Below are positions 34,678 to 43,902 of a stretch of 64,000 nucleotides of DNA, piece after piece. The stretch is taken from NCBI RefSeq assembly GCF_900100845.1, contig NZ_FNFP01000001.1, forward strand, positions 744,001 to 808,000, given 5' to 3'. The notes under the pieces are model-generated. The model did not search any database and was not told where the DNA came from. It was given only the letters and a program-made list of their open reading frames with translations. The position numbers and the translations under genes are program-made. This DNA comes from Natronincola ferrireducens (lineage in GTDB: Bacteria > Bacillota > Clostridia > Peptostreptococcales > Natronincolaceae). Within the stretch, counting starts at the first letter, position 1. Every line of letters begins with the position of its first letter.

Positions 34678-36267
34678 ATGCGAAAATTATATTATAATGG
34701 AACAATTCTTACCATGGAAAATGAATTGCCTGTTGTCGATGCACTTGTTATTTGTGATGGGAAAATTGAATTTGTAGGAACCTATGAGGATGTAAACAAT
34801 AGGGGAGATATTTCTGAAGAAATTAATCTCAAGGGTAATACAATGTTACCTGCATTTATTGATGCACATAGCCATTTTTCAGCAGTGGCAAATTCATTTT
34901 TACAGGTATCATTGAATGAAAGTACTAGCTTTCATGAGATTTCCAGTAGAATACGTAATTTCATTGATGCCCATGATGTTAAGCCTGGAGAGTGGATTAA
35001 CGCAAAGGGCTATGATCATAATTTACTGATAGAAAAGCGACATCCAGACAGGTTTTTTTTGGATACATGCTGTCCAGAAAACCCCCTTGTATTACAGCAT
35101 GCCTCAGGTCATGTAGGTGTATTTAATTCTACAGGTCTAAGTGTCCTTGGGGTAACAGTACAAACAACGGTTCCCTATGGTGGTTTTATCGAGATTAAAG
35201 ATGGCGAACTAACTGGATATATGGAGGAAAATGCCTTTCTTGAGTATCTTAGAAAGGTGCCAATGCCTGATATGTCGGTGTTAATGGATGCTTATTGTAA
35301 AGCACAACAGCTTTATGCTTCCTATGGCATTACTACAATTCAGGAGGGTTTTGCCGTGAAAGAGATGATACCATTTTATCAATATCTTTTGGAACACAAT
35401 AGGCTGACGCTGGATGTTGTTGCATATATGGATATGAAGGATGATAAACATTTTTTTGATTATTTTCCTAATTGTATAAAACAATATTGTAATGGATTTA
35501 AATTAGGAGGATATAAAATATTTCTTGATGGTTCTCCACAGGGACGTACAGCTTGGGTGAGGGTACCATATGAATATGAAAACGATGACGATGATTATTG
35601 CGGCTATGGGACAATGACAGATGAAAAGGTTGTTGATGCAATCAAATTAGCTGGTGATAAGGGTTTACAGATATTGGCACATTGTAATGGGGATGCTGCT
35701 ATTCAACAGTATCTCCATGCTATAAAAAAAGTTACTAGAGATATGGATATCCAGTCTATTCGACCTGTTATAATCCATGCCCAACTAATTGGTATCGATC
35801 AACTTGACTTAGTAAAACAGTTGGAATTAATTCCGTCTTTTTTCATAGGTCATGTTTTTCATTGGGGGGATATACATGTATTAAATTTAGGAATTGATCG
35901 TGCTGCCCACATTAGCCCAGCAGGATCAGCACTTGAAAAGGACATCACTTTTACCTTTCACCAGGATGCTCCAGTTATTGAACCCAATATGCTAGAAACA
36001 ATTTGGTGTGCAGTTAATAGAATTACCAAGAGTGGAAAGAAGCTAGGAGAAAATGAAGGGATTGATGTATTAGATGCTTTAAAAGCAGTTACGATTAATG
36101 CAGCATACCAGTATTTTGAAGAAGATATCAAAGGTAGTATTAAGGTTGGAAAGAATGGGGATTTTGTCATACTTGATAAAAATCCTCTTACGGTGGACAA
36201 AATGGAGATTTCAAACATTTTGGTTCTTGAAACAATTAAAGAGGGAAAGACTATATTTGTGAGATAA
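34678..36267 (+). CDS. YtcJ-like amidohydrolase (metal-dependent hydrolase)
   Basis: A 529-residue amidohydrolase-superfamily enzyme of the YtcJ group. It has the N-terminal beta-sandwich strands (YNGTILTMENELPVVD), DAHSHFSAV with the HxH metal motif near residue 62, KIFLDGSPQGR near 283, LAHCNGDAAIQQ near 338, VIIHAQLI near 362 and FHQDAPV near 435, and ends with the usual ADFVILDKNP-like strand (GDFVILDKNPL). The substrate is unknown; relatives hydrolyse N-acyl or cyclic amides. The window holds a broken relative at 6439. It is 257 bases behind the ammonia-lyase-like pair, which suggests a shared amino-acid-derived pathway. Confidence 0.87.
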   Translation: MRKLYYNGTILTMENELPVVDALVICDGKIEFVGTYEDVNNRGDISEEINLKGNTMLPAFIDAHSHFSAVANSFLQVSLNESTSFHEISSRIRNFIDAHDVKPGEWINAKGYDHNLLIEKRHPDRFFLDTCCPENPLVLQHASGHVGVFNSTGLSVLGVTVQTTVPYGGFIEIKDGELTGYMEENAFLEYLRKVPMPDMSVLMDAYCKAQQLYASYGITTIQEGFAVKEMIPFYQYLLEHNRLTLDVVAYMDMKDDKHFFDYFPNCIKQYCNGFKLGGYKIFLDGSPQGRTAWVRVPYEYENDDDDYCGYGTMTDEKVVDAIKLAGDKGLQILAHCNGDAAIQQYLHAIKKVTRDMDIQSIRPVIIHAQLIGIDQLDLVKQLELIPSFFIGHVFHWGDIHVLNLGIDRAAHISPAGSALEKDITFTFHQDAPVIEPNMLETIWCAVNRITKSGKKLGENEGIDVLDALKAVTINAAYQYFEEDIKGSIKVGKNGDFVILDKNPLTVDKMEISNILVLETIKEGKTIFVR

Positions 36268-36304
36268 AAAGCAATGGCACATAATCTGTGGTGGAACTAC
36301 TACC

Positions 36305-36373
36305 TTAAAGAAATAAAGAGTTCCTTTCTGACAAGAATTAATAAATAATTCCATGTTGGAAAGGAGTTTTTTT
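36305..36373. repeat. 69-bp palindromic repeat, copy 1
   Basis: It has about 90% identity by eye with 41553-41621. Internal arms TCCTTTC and GGAAAGGA, with nested GAATTA...TAATTC, make a terminator-like hairpin ending in TTTTTTT. It stands between the amidohydrolase gene and the van-like cluster. Confidence 0.75.
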
Positions 36374-36577
36374 AAAACCAATAGGAAATTATATACAATA
36401 CTATCCTGTGGATAAATATAATTTCCGTTAGTTGTTTCAAAAAAGTCTACCAATAAATCTTCCAAAGAAAGACTTTTTTATAGGGGTTCAAGGGAACGGC
36501 AGACTGCACCTAATCAAAAGAATCGTCCCCCAGATTGACCTCCCTGAGATTGAAAATAGCATAGCAATTTTTATTCC

Positions 36578-36606
36578 CCTAAACCAATAGGTTTAGGGGA
36601 TTTTCT
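36578..36606 (+). terminator. Small terminator-like hairpin
   Basis: CCCCTAAACC pairs with GGTTTAGGG around a short loop, then TTTT. No gene directly precedes it. The region 36374-36752 is otherwise non-coding, with the dyads listed below. Confidence 0.5.
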
Positions 36607-36648
36607 ATTAGAGGAGGAAGAAAGCGTCTAGGTCTCCAAATATACGGA

Positions 36649-36715
36649 TTCTATAAAATCTTTGACAAGTCTTAGATTTTATAGAACCTAAATAATTGAG
36701 TTTATTGTATACAAT
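36649..36715 (+). promoter_or_regulatory. Two palindromes upstream of vanW, candidate operators
   Basis: TTCTATAAAATCT (36649-36661) and AGATTTTATAGAA (36674-36686) are exact arms with TTGACA (36662-36667) in the loop. A second palindrome, ATTGTATACAAT, is at 36704-36715, about 40 bases before vanW. A clear -10 could not be placed. They are likely binding sites for the response regulator encoded downstream. Confidence 0.5.
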
Positions 36716-36752
36716 ATAAACTACAATAACAAATAAGTTTGAGGAGGCTGTT

Positions 36753-37571
36753 ATGCAGAAGAAAAGAGTAACAGAAAGATTTCCATTTCTATTACCTATA
36801 AGAAAATTTCAAAGAAAGATATTTTTTTATGCTCAGATGAAAACCGATTCCAACAAATATGCAAGAAAAATTTCCAAGGACCTTTTAGAGCATAAGGTTT
36901 TTTTAGGGAAATCAAAGCTAATTAATTCAGAAAGTGGTTATGACATCAAGTATCAAATAAATAAAATTCATAATCTCAAGCTAGTTGCAAACACAATGAA
37001 TAAAGTAATAATAGAGCCTAATGAAACCTTTTCTTTTTGGATGCTGGCGAAGGATGCAGAAAGTGGTGAAAAGTATAAAAAAGCATTGGTGATGGTTAAC
37101 AATCAAATTGTTCCTCTTGAAGGTGGAGGCCTATGTCAAATGAGCAATCTACTATTTTGGTTATTTATTCATACACCACTTACTATAGTAGAGCGGCATC
37201 CCCATTCAGCGGAAACAATGCCACTTCCAAAGGGTGATATTCCTGAAGGAGTTGATGCAACAATTGCTGAAGGGTGGTTAGATTTAAAGGTGAAAAATGA
37301 AACCCAAGAAAGCTTTCAGCTTTTTATTGAGTTCGATGATGAATTTATGTATGGAACGATTCTAAGTAATAGCTTTCAAGAAGTTATATATACTGTGAAA
37401 AGTGAAAATGTGAAATACACTAGAGAGAATGAAAAAATATATAGATATAATCAAATATACAAGGAAGGTTATAGCTTTTTTAAGAAAAACTTGGTTTCTA
37501 GAGAGCTAATTTTAGACAATAAGTATGAAATTAAATATGACATAGAATCTGAAATAGGAGTTATTAAATAA
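36753..37571 (+). CDS. vanW: VanW-family protein
   Basis: A 272-residue protein matching the VanW family (NETFSFWMLAKDAESGEKYK near residue 90, then GGGLCQMSNLLFWL and ERHPHSAETMPLPKG). VanW accompanies VanG- and VanB-type glycopeptide-resistance operons, but its biochemical role is unsettled. No signal peptide is seen. It is the first gene of the cluster; ATG at 36753 follows TTGAGGAGG. The ligase gene follows after 13 bases. Confidence 0.88.
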   Translation: MQKKRVTERFPFLLPIRKFQRKIFFYAQMKTDSNKYARKISKDLLEHKVFLGKSKLINSESGYDIKYQINKIHNLKLVANTMNKVIIEPNETFSFWMLAKDAESGEKYKKALVMVNNQIVPLEGGGLCQMSNLLFWLFIHTPLTIVERHPHSAETMPLPKGDIPEGVDATIAEGWLDLKVKNETQESFQLFIEFDDEFMYGTILSNSFQEVIYTVKSENVKYTRENEKIYRYNQIYKEGYSFFKKNLVSRELILDNKYEIKYDIESEIGVIK

Positions 37572-37584
37572 GGAGGCAGTATCA

Positions 37585-38634
37585 ATGGAAAAGAAGGTTG
37601 TAGCAGTAATTTTTGGAGGAGAATCCTCTGAATATGAGGTATCGTTGAAATCCGCAAGCTCTGTAATCGAGAACTTAGATATAGAAAAATATAATGTTAT
37701 AAAAATAGGTATTACACGCGAAGGCAGATGGTTTAGGTATAGTGGGGATTTAGATAAGATAAAGAATAATACTTGGTTTTTAGATAATAGTTGTACTAAG
37801 GTTATGATTTCTCCAAGCAAGGGGGATAGAGAAATTATTGAGATAAAAAATGGAATGTTGATACCCACTAAAATAGATATTGTATTTCCAGTCCTTCATG
37901 GTAAAAATGGAGAAGATGGAACAATTCAAGGATTGTTTGAGATATCAGGAATACCGTATGTTGGTTGTAATGTGGCTACAAGCTCTGTTTGTATGGACAA
38001 GGACTATGCCCATAAAATCGTTGATTATGCAGGTTTTGACGTTCCCAAAAGCTTAGCTATTAGCCGTCAAACAAATGAAACAGAAATAGAAGCCTTTGTA
38101 GAAAGGGTGAACTATCCAATTTATGTAAAGCCTGCCCAGGAGGGTTCTTCTATAGGAATAACAAAAGCAAATAATAAACATGAACTATTTCAAGGAATAG
38201 ATGAGGCATTGCAATTTGATAATAAGGTTGTGCTAGAGGAAAATATTAATGGTTTTGAGGTTGGATGTGCTATTATAGGGGATGATGACCTAATAGTTGG
38301 AACAGTAGATGAAATTGAGACACCTAGTGGATTCTTTGATTTTAAAGAAAAATACACATTAGAATACTCAAAGATCCATTTGCCTGCAAGAATTGATAAT
38401 GAACTATGTGAAAAAATTAAGGCAACAGCAAAAGGTATATATAAAGTATTAGGATGTACCGGACTATCGAGGGTAGATTTATTTGTGGACGAAAAAAATA
38501 GAATCATATTTAATGAAGTAAATACCCTTCCAGGCTTTACTACGGGAAGTCGATTCCCTAATATGTTGCTGCATTCAGGAATAGAGTATAGATATATCTT
38601 GGACATGTTAATTGAGCTAGGAATAAAGAGGTAA
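37585..38634 (+). CDS. vanG: D-alanine--D-X ligase of the VanG (D-Ala-D-Ser) type
   Basis: The 349-residue ATP-grasp ligase should join D-alanine to a second D-residue for peptidoglycan precursors. Visible family features: GGESSEYEVSLKSA near residue 11, HGKNGEDGTIQGL near 104, KPAQEGSSIGI near 185, GFFDFKEKYTLEY near 248, and SRVDLFVDEKNRIIFNEVNT near 298. The EKYTL segment in the omega-loop region resembles VanG/VanC-like D-Ala-D-Ser ligases and not the VanA D-Ala-D-Lac form. A housekeeping Ddl is possible, but the vanW and M15 neighbours favour a resistance-type enzyme. Specificity is inference. Confidence 0.82.
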   Translation: MEKKVVAVIFGGESSEYEVSLKSASSVIENLDIEKYNVIKIGITREGRWFRYSGDLDKIKNNTWFLDNSCTKVMISPSKGDREIIEIKNGMLIPTKIDIVFPVLHGKNGEDGTIQGLFEISGIPYVGCNVATSSVCMDKDYAHKIVDYAGFDVPKSLAISRQTNETEIEAFVERVNYPIYVKPAQEGSSIGITKANNKHELFQGIDEALQFDNKVVLEENINGFEVGCAIIGDDDLIVGTVDEIETPSGFFDFKEKYTLEYSKIHLPARIDNELCEKIKATAKGIYKVLGCTGLSRVDLFVDEKNRIIFNEVNTLPGFTTGSRFPNMLLHSGIEYRYILDMLIELGIKR

Positions 38635-38638
38635 CAAC

Positions 38639-39406
38639 ATGAAAACAATAGTATTAAAAAACGAAGATATTTATAGGGGGAATTTAATATTAATAAATAA
38701 AAAATATTCAATCAAATTGAATGAGGGGGAAATTAAGAAAAATCTAGTTACTGTTGATTATAAATATAAAAATCACTTAATAAACAAGTATACGGCTAAA
38801 GCACTTAGACATACTTTAAATAAAATTAATTCCAAAGATAGCATCCTGCCGGTTAGTGGATTTCGGTCACATCAAGAACAGTTACAGCTATATGAAACTT
38901 CCATTAGAGATAATGGCATTGAATTTACACAAAAATTTGTAGCTAAACCTGGTGCCAGTGAACATCAAAGTGGTATGGCAATTGACTTAGGGCAAAACAA
39001 AGAAAATATAGACTATATTTGTCCTGACTTCCCATACTATGGTATATTTAATAAATTTAGAGAAGAAGCGAAAAGATGGGGATTTATAGAAAGATATAAG
39101 CAAGGAAAAGAATCGGTAACAGGAATTTCAAAAGAACCCTGGCATTTTCGTTATGTAGGCTATCCACATAGTGCTATAATAGAAGAAAAAGGCTTTGTCC
39201 TTGAAGAATACCACGATTTTATAAGAAATTATACCTCATGTGACAATAGCTACCAATATCAGTGTGGAAATAGTAGGATAAAACTGTTTTTTGTAAAATC
39301 AACTGCTGATGTACAGACACTTCAGATTGAAGACGAATATAAAAGTGAAGTGTCTGGAAACAATTATGATGGATTTATTATAACTTTATTTAAAGAACTA
39401 CAATAA
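38639..39406 (+). CDS. M15 D,D-peptidase, VanXY/VanY-like
   Basis: The 255-residue zinc peptidase is of the M15B group. It has VSGFRSHQEQLQLYE near residue 77, the zinc motif SEHQSGMAIDLG near 110 (SxHxxGxAxD) and EPWHFRYVG near 166 with the third ligand and catalytic Glu. It lacks a signal peptide or membrane anchor, as do the VanXY-type D,D-dipeptidase/carboxypeptidases that remove D-Ala-D-Ala. The C-terminal 65 residues beyond the core have no known match. It starts 4 bases after the ligase stop, clearly in the same operon. Confidence 0.85.
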   Translation: MKTIVLKNEDIYRGNLILINKKYSIKLNEGEIKKNLVTVDYKYKNHLINKYTAKALRHTLNKINSKDSILPVSGFRSHQEQLQLYETSIRDNGIEFTQKFVAKPGASEHQSGMAIDLGQNKENIDYICPDFPYYGIFNKFREEAKRWGFIERYKQGKESVTGISKEPWHFRYVGYPHSAIIEEKGFVLEEYHDFIRNYTSCDNSYQYQCGNSRIKLFFVKSTADVQTLQIEDEYKSEVSGNNYDGFIITLFKELQ

Positions 39407-39463
39407 GAAAATAGGAAATATTAAGCTTGATTACTTATACAAAATAGACAAAGGGGATAAATT

Positions 39464-40156
39464 ATGGGTTACAATATTTTAGTTTGTGATGACGAAAAGG
39501 ACATCGTTAGCGCTATAGAGATATATCTTAAAAGCGAAGGCTATAATGTGATTTGTGCCTATGATGGTATGCAGGCTTTAGAAGCACTTGAACATAATGA
39601 TATTCATCTGATTATTATTGATGTGATGATGCCAAAACTAGATGGGATAGAAGCAACTTCGAGAATAAGAATGAAGCATAATATTCCAATAATAATTCTT
39701 AGTGCTAAAAGTGAATATACAGATAAGGCTATCGGGCTAAATGTTGGGGCTGATGATTACATTACAAAGCCATTTAATGCAATAGAGCTTTTGGCTAGAG
39801 TAAAATCAACCCTTAGAAGGTTTACAGCCCTTGGTAGCATGGAAAAGGAAGAAGATGTTTTTTCTATAGGAAGAATAACCCTTAATGATCGAACAAAGCA
39901 GGTAAGTGCTGATAACAATATCGTTAATCTTACTCCTAACGAATATGGAATATTAAGACTGCTAATGAAAAATAAAGGGAGAGTCTTTTCCTCAAATGAA
40001 ATCTATGAGCAGGTTTGGGATCAACCTGCTTATCATGTAAAGAAAGTAATATCTGTTCATATTAGTCATCTTCGAGAAAAGTTAGAAATCAATCCTAAAG
40101 AGCCGGATTATATAAAATCTGTCTATGGTATGGGGTATAAGATTGTGGGGGATTAG
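39464..40156 (+). CDS. vanR: VanR-type response regulator (OmpR family)
   Basis: A 230-residue OmpR-family regulator: CDDEKDIV acidic pocket, phosphoacceptor in IIIDVMMPKLDG near residue 53, DDYITKPFNAIE with Lys near 103, and the winged helix LTPNEYGILRLLMKNKGRVFS. Neighbourhood and similarity to VanR support control of the vanW-ligase-peptidase operon. ATG at 39464 follows AAAGGGGATAA. It is followed immediately by the kinase gene. Confidence 0.88.
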   Translation: MGYNILVCDDEKDIVSAIEIYLKSEGYNVICAYDGMQALEALEHNDIHLIIIDVMMPKLDGIEATSRIRMKHNIPIIILSAKSEYTDKAIGLNVGADDYITKPFNAIELLARVKSTLRRFTALGSMEKEEDVFSIGRITLNDRTKQVSADNNIVNLTPNEYGILRLLMKNKGRVFSSNEIYEQVWDQPAYHVKKVISVHISHLREKLEINPKEPDYIKSVYGMGYKIVGD

Positions 40157-41494
40157 ATGTATAAAAACATCATGAAGAGGATTAAAGTAAAATACATCTT
40201 AGAGAATATCTATCTTGAAATGTTGTTTTTATATATGTCGCTAATCTTTGTTATAGGTATTCCATTATTAAGAGAAATGACAATAGCAATAGCAAGATTA
40301 GCGATAGTACGTGTCTTAGTTAGAGCCTTATTTAGAGTTGAATATATTATCAAGTTTATACTTTTTGAGGAATTAATAGATATACTTAGCTTAGTTAGCA
40401 TACTAACTCTTATTTTTATTTTTATAATCATTGTAATTATAAGAATAAGAAGGGGAATATTTCTTAAAACCTTATTATTATATAGTCTATTTAAAAATTA
40501 TAATAATGATTTCAAAGTATATACAGGTATAGCTCTTCCAATTATTTTAGCTATAAGTTACTTTATGAATTACCTATTTAGTTATAGACTTACCCGTGGA
40601 GATACAACAAGGGTACTTATAATGCTTATAGTAACAATGGGATTACTAAATTATGCACAACAGGTCAGTATAATCATTGGCAATATCAAAAACATTCATG
40701 ATGATAAAAAAAACTATATGGACACTGGATGTCCTGCGGAATTCACCCTAGAAGCGATGAAAATGTTGGACAATATAGATCAGAATATCCAAAGTGCTAT
40801 CGAGAAAGAGCTAAAATCCGAAAGACTAAAGACTGAGCTTATTACCAATGTTTCCCATGATATTAAGACGCCACTAACTTCTATCATAAATTATACAAAC
40901 CTATTGAAAGATCATGACTTTAAAGATGATACTATTTTAAGCTATATCAATTCTTTAGACAGAAACTCTCAAAGATTGAAGCTGCTGATTACAGATATAG
41001 TTGAGGCTTCTAAAACAGAAACAGGTAATATCAACTTATATCTAGAAAAATTAGAGTTAAATGAGCTGATATCACAGATTTATGGAGGGTTTGACAGGAT
41101 ATTTCATGAAAAAAATATTTCTTTTATATTTAATCCAAAGGATGATATTTTTGTCTTTGCAGATGGTAATTATTTAGGAAGAGTACTTGAAAATATTATC
41201 GGGAATGCAAGTAAATATACCTTAGAAAACACAAGGATTTACTGCACAGTAAAAGAAGAATCGGAGTTTGTTTCATTTACTCTTAAAAATGTATCTAAGG
41301 ACGAACTTAATATCGATGTAGATGAACTAATGGAACAATTTATAAGAGGAGAAAAATCCAGGCATACTGAAGGGAGTGGTCTTGGACTATATATCACAAG
41401 AAATCTTATGAGGTTGATGAATGGAGATTTGTTACTAGGAATAAACGGCGACTTATTTAAGGCAAAGTTATTAATACCAAGATTAGATAAATAA
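40157..41494 (+). CDS. vanS: VanS-type sensor histidine kinase, polytopic
   Basis: The 445-residue kinase has four to five membrane segments in the first 180 residues (for example MLFLYMSLIFVIGIPLL and LVSILTLIFIFIIIVII) and short outer loops, then HisKA NVSHDIKTPLTSI near 232 and HATPase boxes (NIIGNASKY, GSGLGLYI). Classical VanS has two segments and an outer sensor; this type must sense in or at the membrane. It starts directly after vanR (stop at 40156) and ends before the second copy of the palindromic repeat. Confidence 0.88.
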   Translation: MYKNIMKRIKVKYILENIYLEMLFLYMSLIFVIGIPLLREMTIAIARLAIVRVLVRALFRVEYIIKFILFEELIDILSLVSILTLIFIFIIIVIIRIRRGIFLKTLLLYSLFKNYNNDFKVYTGIALPIILAISYFMNYLFSYRLTRGDTTRVLIMLIVTMGLLNYAQQVSIIIGNIKNIHDDKKNYMDTGCPAEFTLEAMKMLDNIDQNIQSAIEKELKSERLKTELITNVSHDIKTPLTSIINYTNLLKDHDFKDDTILSYINSLDRNSQRLKLLITDIVEASKTETGNINLYLEKLELNELISQIYGGFDRIFHEKNISFIFNPKDDIFVFADGNYLGRVLENIIGNASKYTLENTRIYCTVKEESEFVSFTLKNVSKDELNIDVDELMEQFIRGEKSRHTEGSGLGLYITRNLMRLMNGDLLLGINGDLFKAKLLIPRLDK

Positions 41495-41552
41495 ACTAAT
41501 GAAAAGGTCGAAGCACAGGGAAGGGAAGCAATAACCCCATTCCCTCACTTCA

Positions 41553-41621
41553 TTAAGGAAATAAAGGGTTCCTTTCCGACAAGAATTAATAAATAATTCC
41601 ATGTTGGAAAGGGGCTTTTAT
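41553..41621. repeat. 69-bp palindromic repeat, copy 2
   Basis: It matches 36305-36373 with scattered substitutions (e.g. GGGTTCCTTTCCGAC against GAGTTCCTTTCTGAC). It ends the vanS transcript and lies between vanS and the convergent gerC gene. The hairpin can terminate in the plus direction (TTTTATTTT after it). Confidence 0.75.
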
Positions 41622-41681
41622 TTTCACGTAAGCACGGATTGGTTTATACTATCTGGACTCTTATAATGCTAGAGTTATCTA

Positions 41682-42797
41682 CTATTGTACTGTACCCACC
41701 ATTTGAATTCCCACATCGGCTTCAATATTAATAATAGCCTGTGAAAATTGTTTATTCCAGTTATCAGCATCAAAATACTCTGGGTGATTTACCCTTACAT
41801 ATCGGCCATATCCAATATTATCACTTTCATATTGATTTTGTAACTTAACAATTAGTTCTTCACAGATAGCTTCTAAATGAAGATTTGCAGCCTTTTGCAT
41901 ATCTTCGATAACCTTTTTATCATAAACTGGTTCTGGGGAAGTGAATTCAGAAAGATGGGTAACTAGAGAAATTTGGTGATGAATATGTAATTGAGAATCT
42001 TTGATTTCTGTTTTAATGTTACTTTTTCCCCTCAGAATTCTTAGGGCTAACTCTGGATTTTCATTTGTATCCTCTGATGGATAGGGCAAGGTCATAAAAC
42101 CCCCTTGTACTTCTCCGGTTAGCACCATGAAGGAAAAACCTTCAATTTCTTCAAGCTTGCCTATCATTTTATTACCTTTAAATAAAGCAATACTATTAAT
42201 GAGAAATTCATCAGGCTTGCTTCCATACCTTATAAAGGGTATCACAGGCTCTATGCCATCGGTTTTGAAAGCATTATTAAATCTTCGCATGGTTGTAAGT
42301 GGGATTGTTGACATGTAATGACTTTCCCTTAACAAATCATTTACATATAGGGTTACTAGAGGACTAGTTGGAGGCTGTATTGTCATTAAATCAACAACTT
42401 TATCTTCAACTACTAGGAGCCTAATTGTACCTTTGCCTTCTGGATCCCTTAGTAGGGAATCTATATGTCTTATAACACCTTGTCTAGCTACTTCTTCACT
42501 AATAAAAAACACCTTTGTATTTGCATAAGTAATGCGTCTAGATGCCTTATTTTGGATATTATCCTGAGCATTTCTAAGGGAAGTACCCTCACCAGAAATT
42601 TCTATTTTAGGGCTTTTAGCATCTGAATGGATAGTTGGAGCTGCTACAGTAATTAAATATTTTGATGGATTTTCCTGGCTGATATCTACTCCAATACCAT
42701 AAACCAAATACAAGTCATCTAATTGTCTTACATCCCAGCAGGAGGATAAAAGCAAGCATATGAGTATAAGTGATAGTATTTTACATGTCTTTTTCAT
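41682..42797 (-). CDS. gerC: Ger(x)C-family spore germination lipoprotein
   Basis: A 371-residue lipoprotein: signal peptide MKKTCKILSLILICLLLSSC with lipobox LSSC (Cys20), then WDVRQLDDLYLVYGIGVD, the Ger(x)C N-terminal signature, and a C-terminal domain ending in QAIINIEADVGIQMVGT. It forms the third subunit of a germinant receptor at the inner membrane of spores. Its start overlaps the end of the permease gene by 17 bases. It is the last gene of the gerA-gerB-gerC operon. Confidence 0.92.
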   Translation of the reverse strand: MKKTCKILSLILICLLLSSCWDVRQLDDLYLVYGIGVDISQENPSKYLITVAAPTIHSDAKSPKIEISGEGTSLRNAQDNIQNKASRRITYANTKVFFISEEVARQGVIRHIDSLLRDPEGKGTIRLLVVEDKVVDLMTIQPPTSPLVTLYVNDLLRESHYMSTIPLTTMRRFNNAFKTDGIEPVIPFIRYGSKPDEFLINSIALFKGNKMIGKLEEIEGFSFMVLTGEVQGGFMTLPYPSEDTNENPELALRILRGKSNIKTEIKDSQLHIHHQISLVTHLSEFTSPEPVYDKKVIEDMQKAANLHLEAICEELIVKLQNQYESDNIGYGRYVRVNHPEYFDADNWNKQFSQAIINIEADVGIQMVGTVQ

Positions 42798-43887
42798 AAT
42801 TAACCCTCTTTCTCTTTACTATATACATAAATAGAAGTAAGACAGGAAGTATAATTCCAAATCCAATATTGATATTTCCCATTACTCCACTAAATTCCAT
42901 AACCTCCATAGAGTTTTGAGGAATTAAAGAAATAACAAATACTATTGGTGATAAGATGTATACAAACTTACTTATTTGTTTTGTTTTTAATATAGACTTG
43001 AAGGCTATACACCCGGCTATATACTGGATAGTCAGGGTACCTAGCACTGCAAAAATCCAAAAAAATGTAAAGAAAATTTCAATTCGTACAATAATAGGAA
43101 ATTCTAAAACGTCAAGATAGTTGATGGAAGGATATAAAATACCAACTATTTCTTGGTAGCCAAATAGTGCAATTTGACTGGCTACAATACTGGTATATAA
43201 TATTGTAACAAAGGCAATAGATAACACGGAGTACCTTAAGTTATTTTTATTCTTATTAGATATGTAGGGATATATAAGAAAGAGCACTTCATAACCTGCA
43301 AAGGCGTAAAAAGCTGGAGGTACGCCTTTAATGATATTGATAAAACCACTTCCTCCTACAGGCCTTAAGTTTAATATAGAGGCTTCTGAAAGAGAAGGAA
43401 AAATTAATAATACAAATGGAATAATTGAAAAAACAACAATTTCATTAAAACGTCCTACAAAGGTTAGTCCATCCTTTGTAATATACACAAGGGTAGATAC
43501 AATAACAAAAGAAATCACAATCATTGGTGTTCTAGGTAAAAACCATGTATTAACCATCTCACATGTAATTCTAATGACTAAAGCAGTAGTTAAAATTGCA
43601 TATACCCCATAAAGAAAAACAATAAGATAAGCTATAGGTTTAGTTAATAAAATAGAAGCATATTTTAAAAATGTATGTTTTGGAAATTTATTGGATAACA
43701 AAATGATTATTCCCGTCATAAAGCAAATGACTATTCCATTAAGAATAATAGAAATCCAAGCATCCTGCTTAGATATCATTGCAACAGATCGAGCAAGACC
43801 TAAGACTCCAGTCCCAATCATAATACTGATAATCATGATATAGCTTTGACCTGATGATATTTCTCCAGTTTCATATTTTTTAATCAT
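42781..43887 (-). CDS. gerB: GerB-type spore germination permease
   Basis: The 368-residue membrane protein has about 10 hydrophobic segments and belongs to the APC-superfamily GerAB group (SSGQSYIMIISIMIGTGVLGL near residue 8). It is the membrane B subunit of a nutrient germinant receptor and probably binds the small-molecule germinant. It lies 16 bases downstream of the gerA gene and overlaps gerC. Which amino acid or sugar it responds to cannot be said. Confidence 0.92.
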   Translation of the reverse strand: MIKKYETGEISSGQSYIMIISIMIGTGVLGLARSVAMISKQDAWISIILNGIVICFMTGIIILLSNKFPKHTFLKYASILLTKPIAYLIVFLYGVYAILTTALVIRITCEMVNTWFLPRTPMIVISFVIVSTLVYITKDGLTFVGRFNEIVVFSIIPFVLLIFPSLSEASILNLRPVGGSGFINIIKGVPPAFYAFAGYEVLFLIYPYISNKNKNNLRYSVLSIAFVTILYTSIVASQIALFGYQEIVGILYPSINYLDVLEFPIIVRIEIFFTFFWIFAVLGTLTIQYIAGCIAFKSILKTKQISKFVYILSPIVFVISLIPQNSMEVMEFSGVMGNINIGFGIILPVLLLFMYIVKRKRVNYEKDM

Positions 43888-43902
43888 AATGTTATCTCCA
43901 TC

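Noticed and set aside
38190-38711. Reverse-strand ORF of 173 residues
   Set aside because: It overlaps the conserved ATP-grasp region of the D-Ala ligase; no ribosome site or family match.
37585-39406. Proven vancomycin resistance
   Set aside because: No vanT is present and ligase specificity is unproven; only a vanG-like cluster is claimed.
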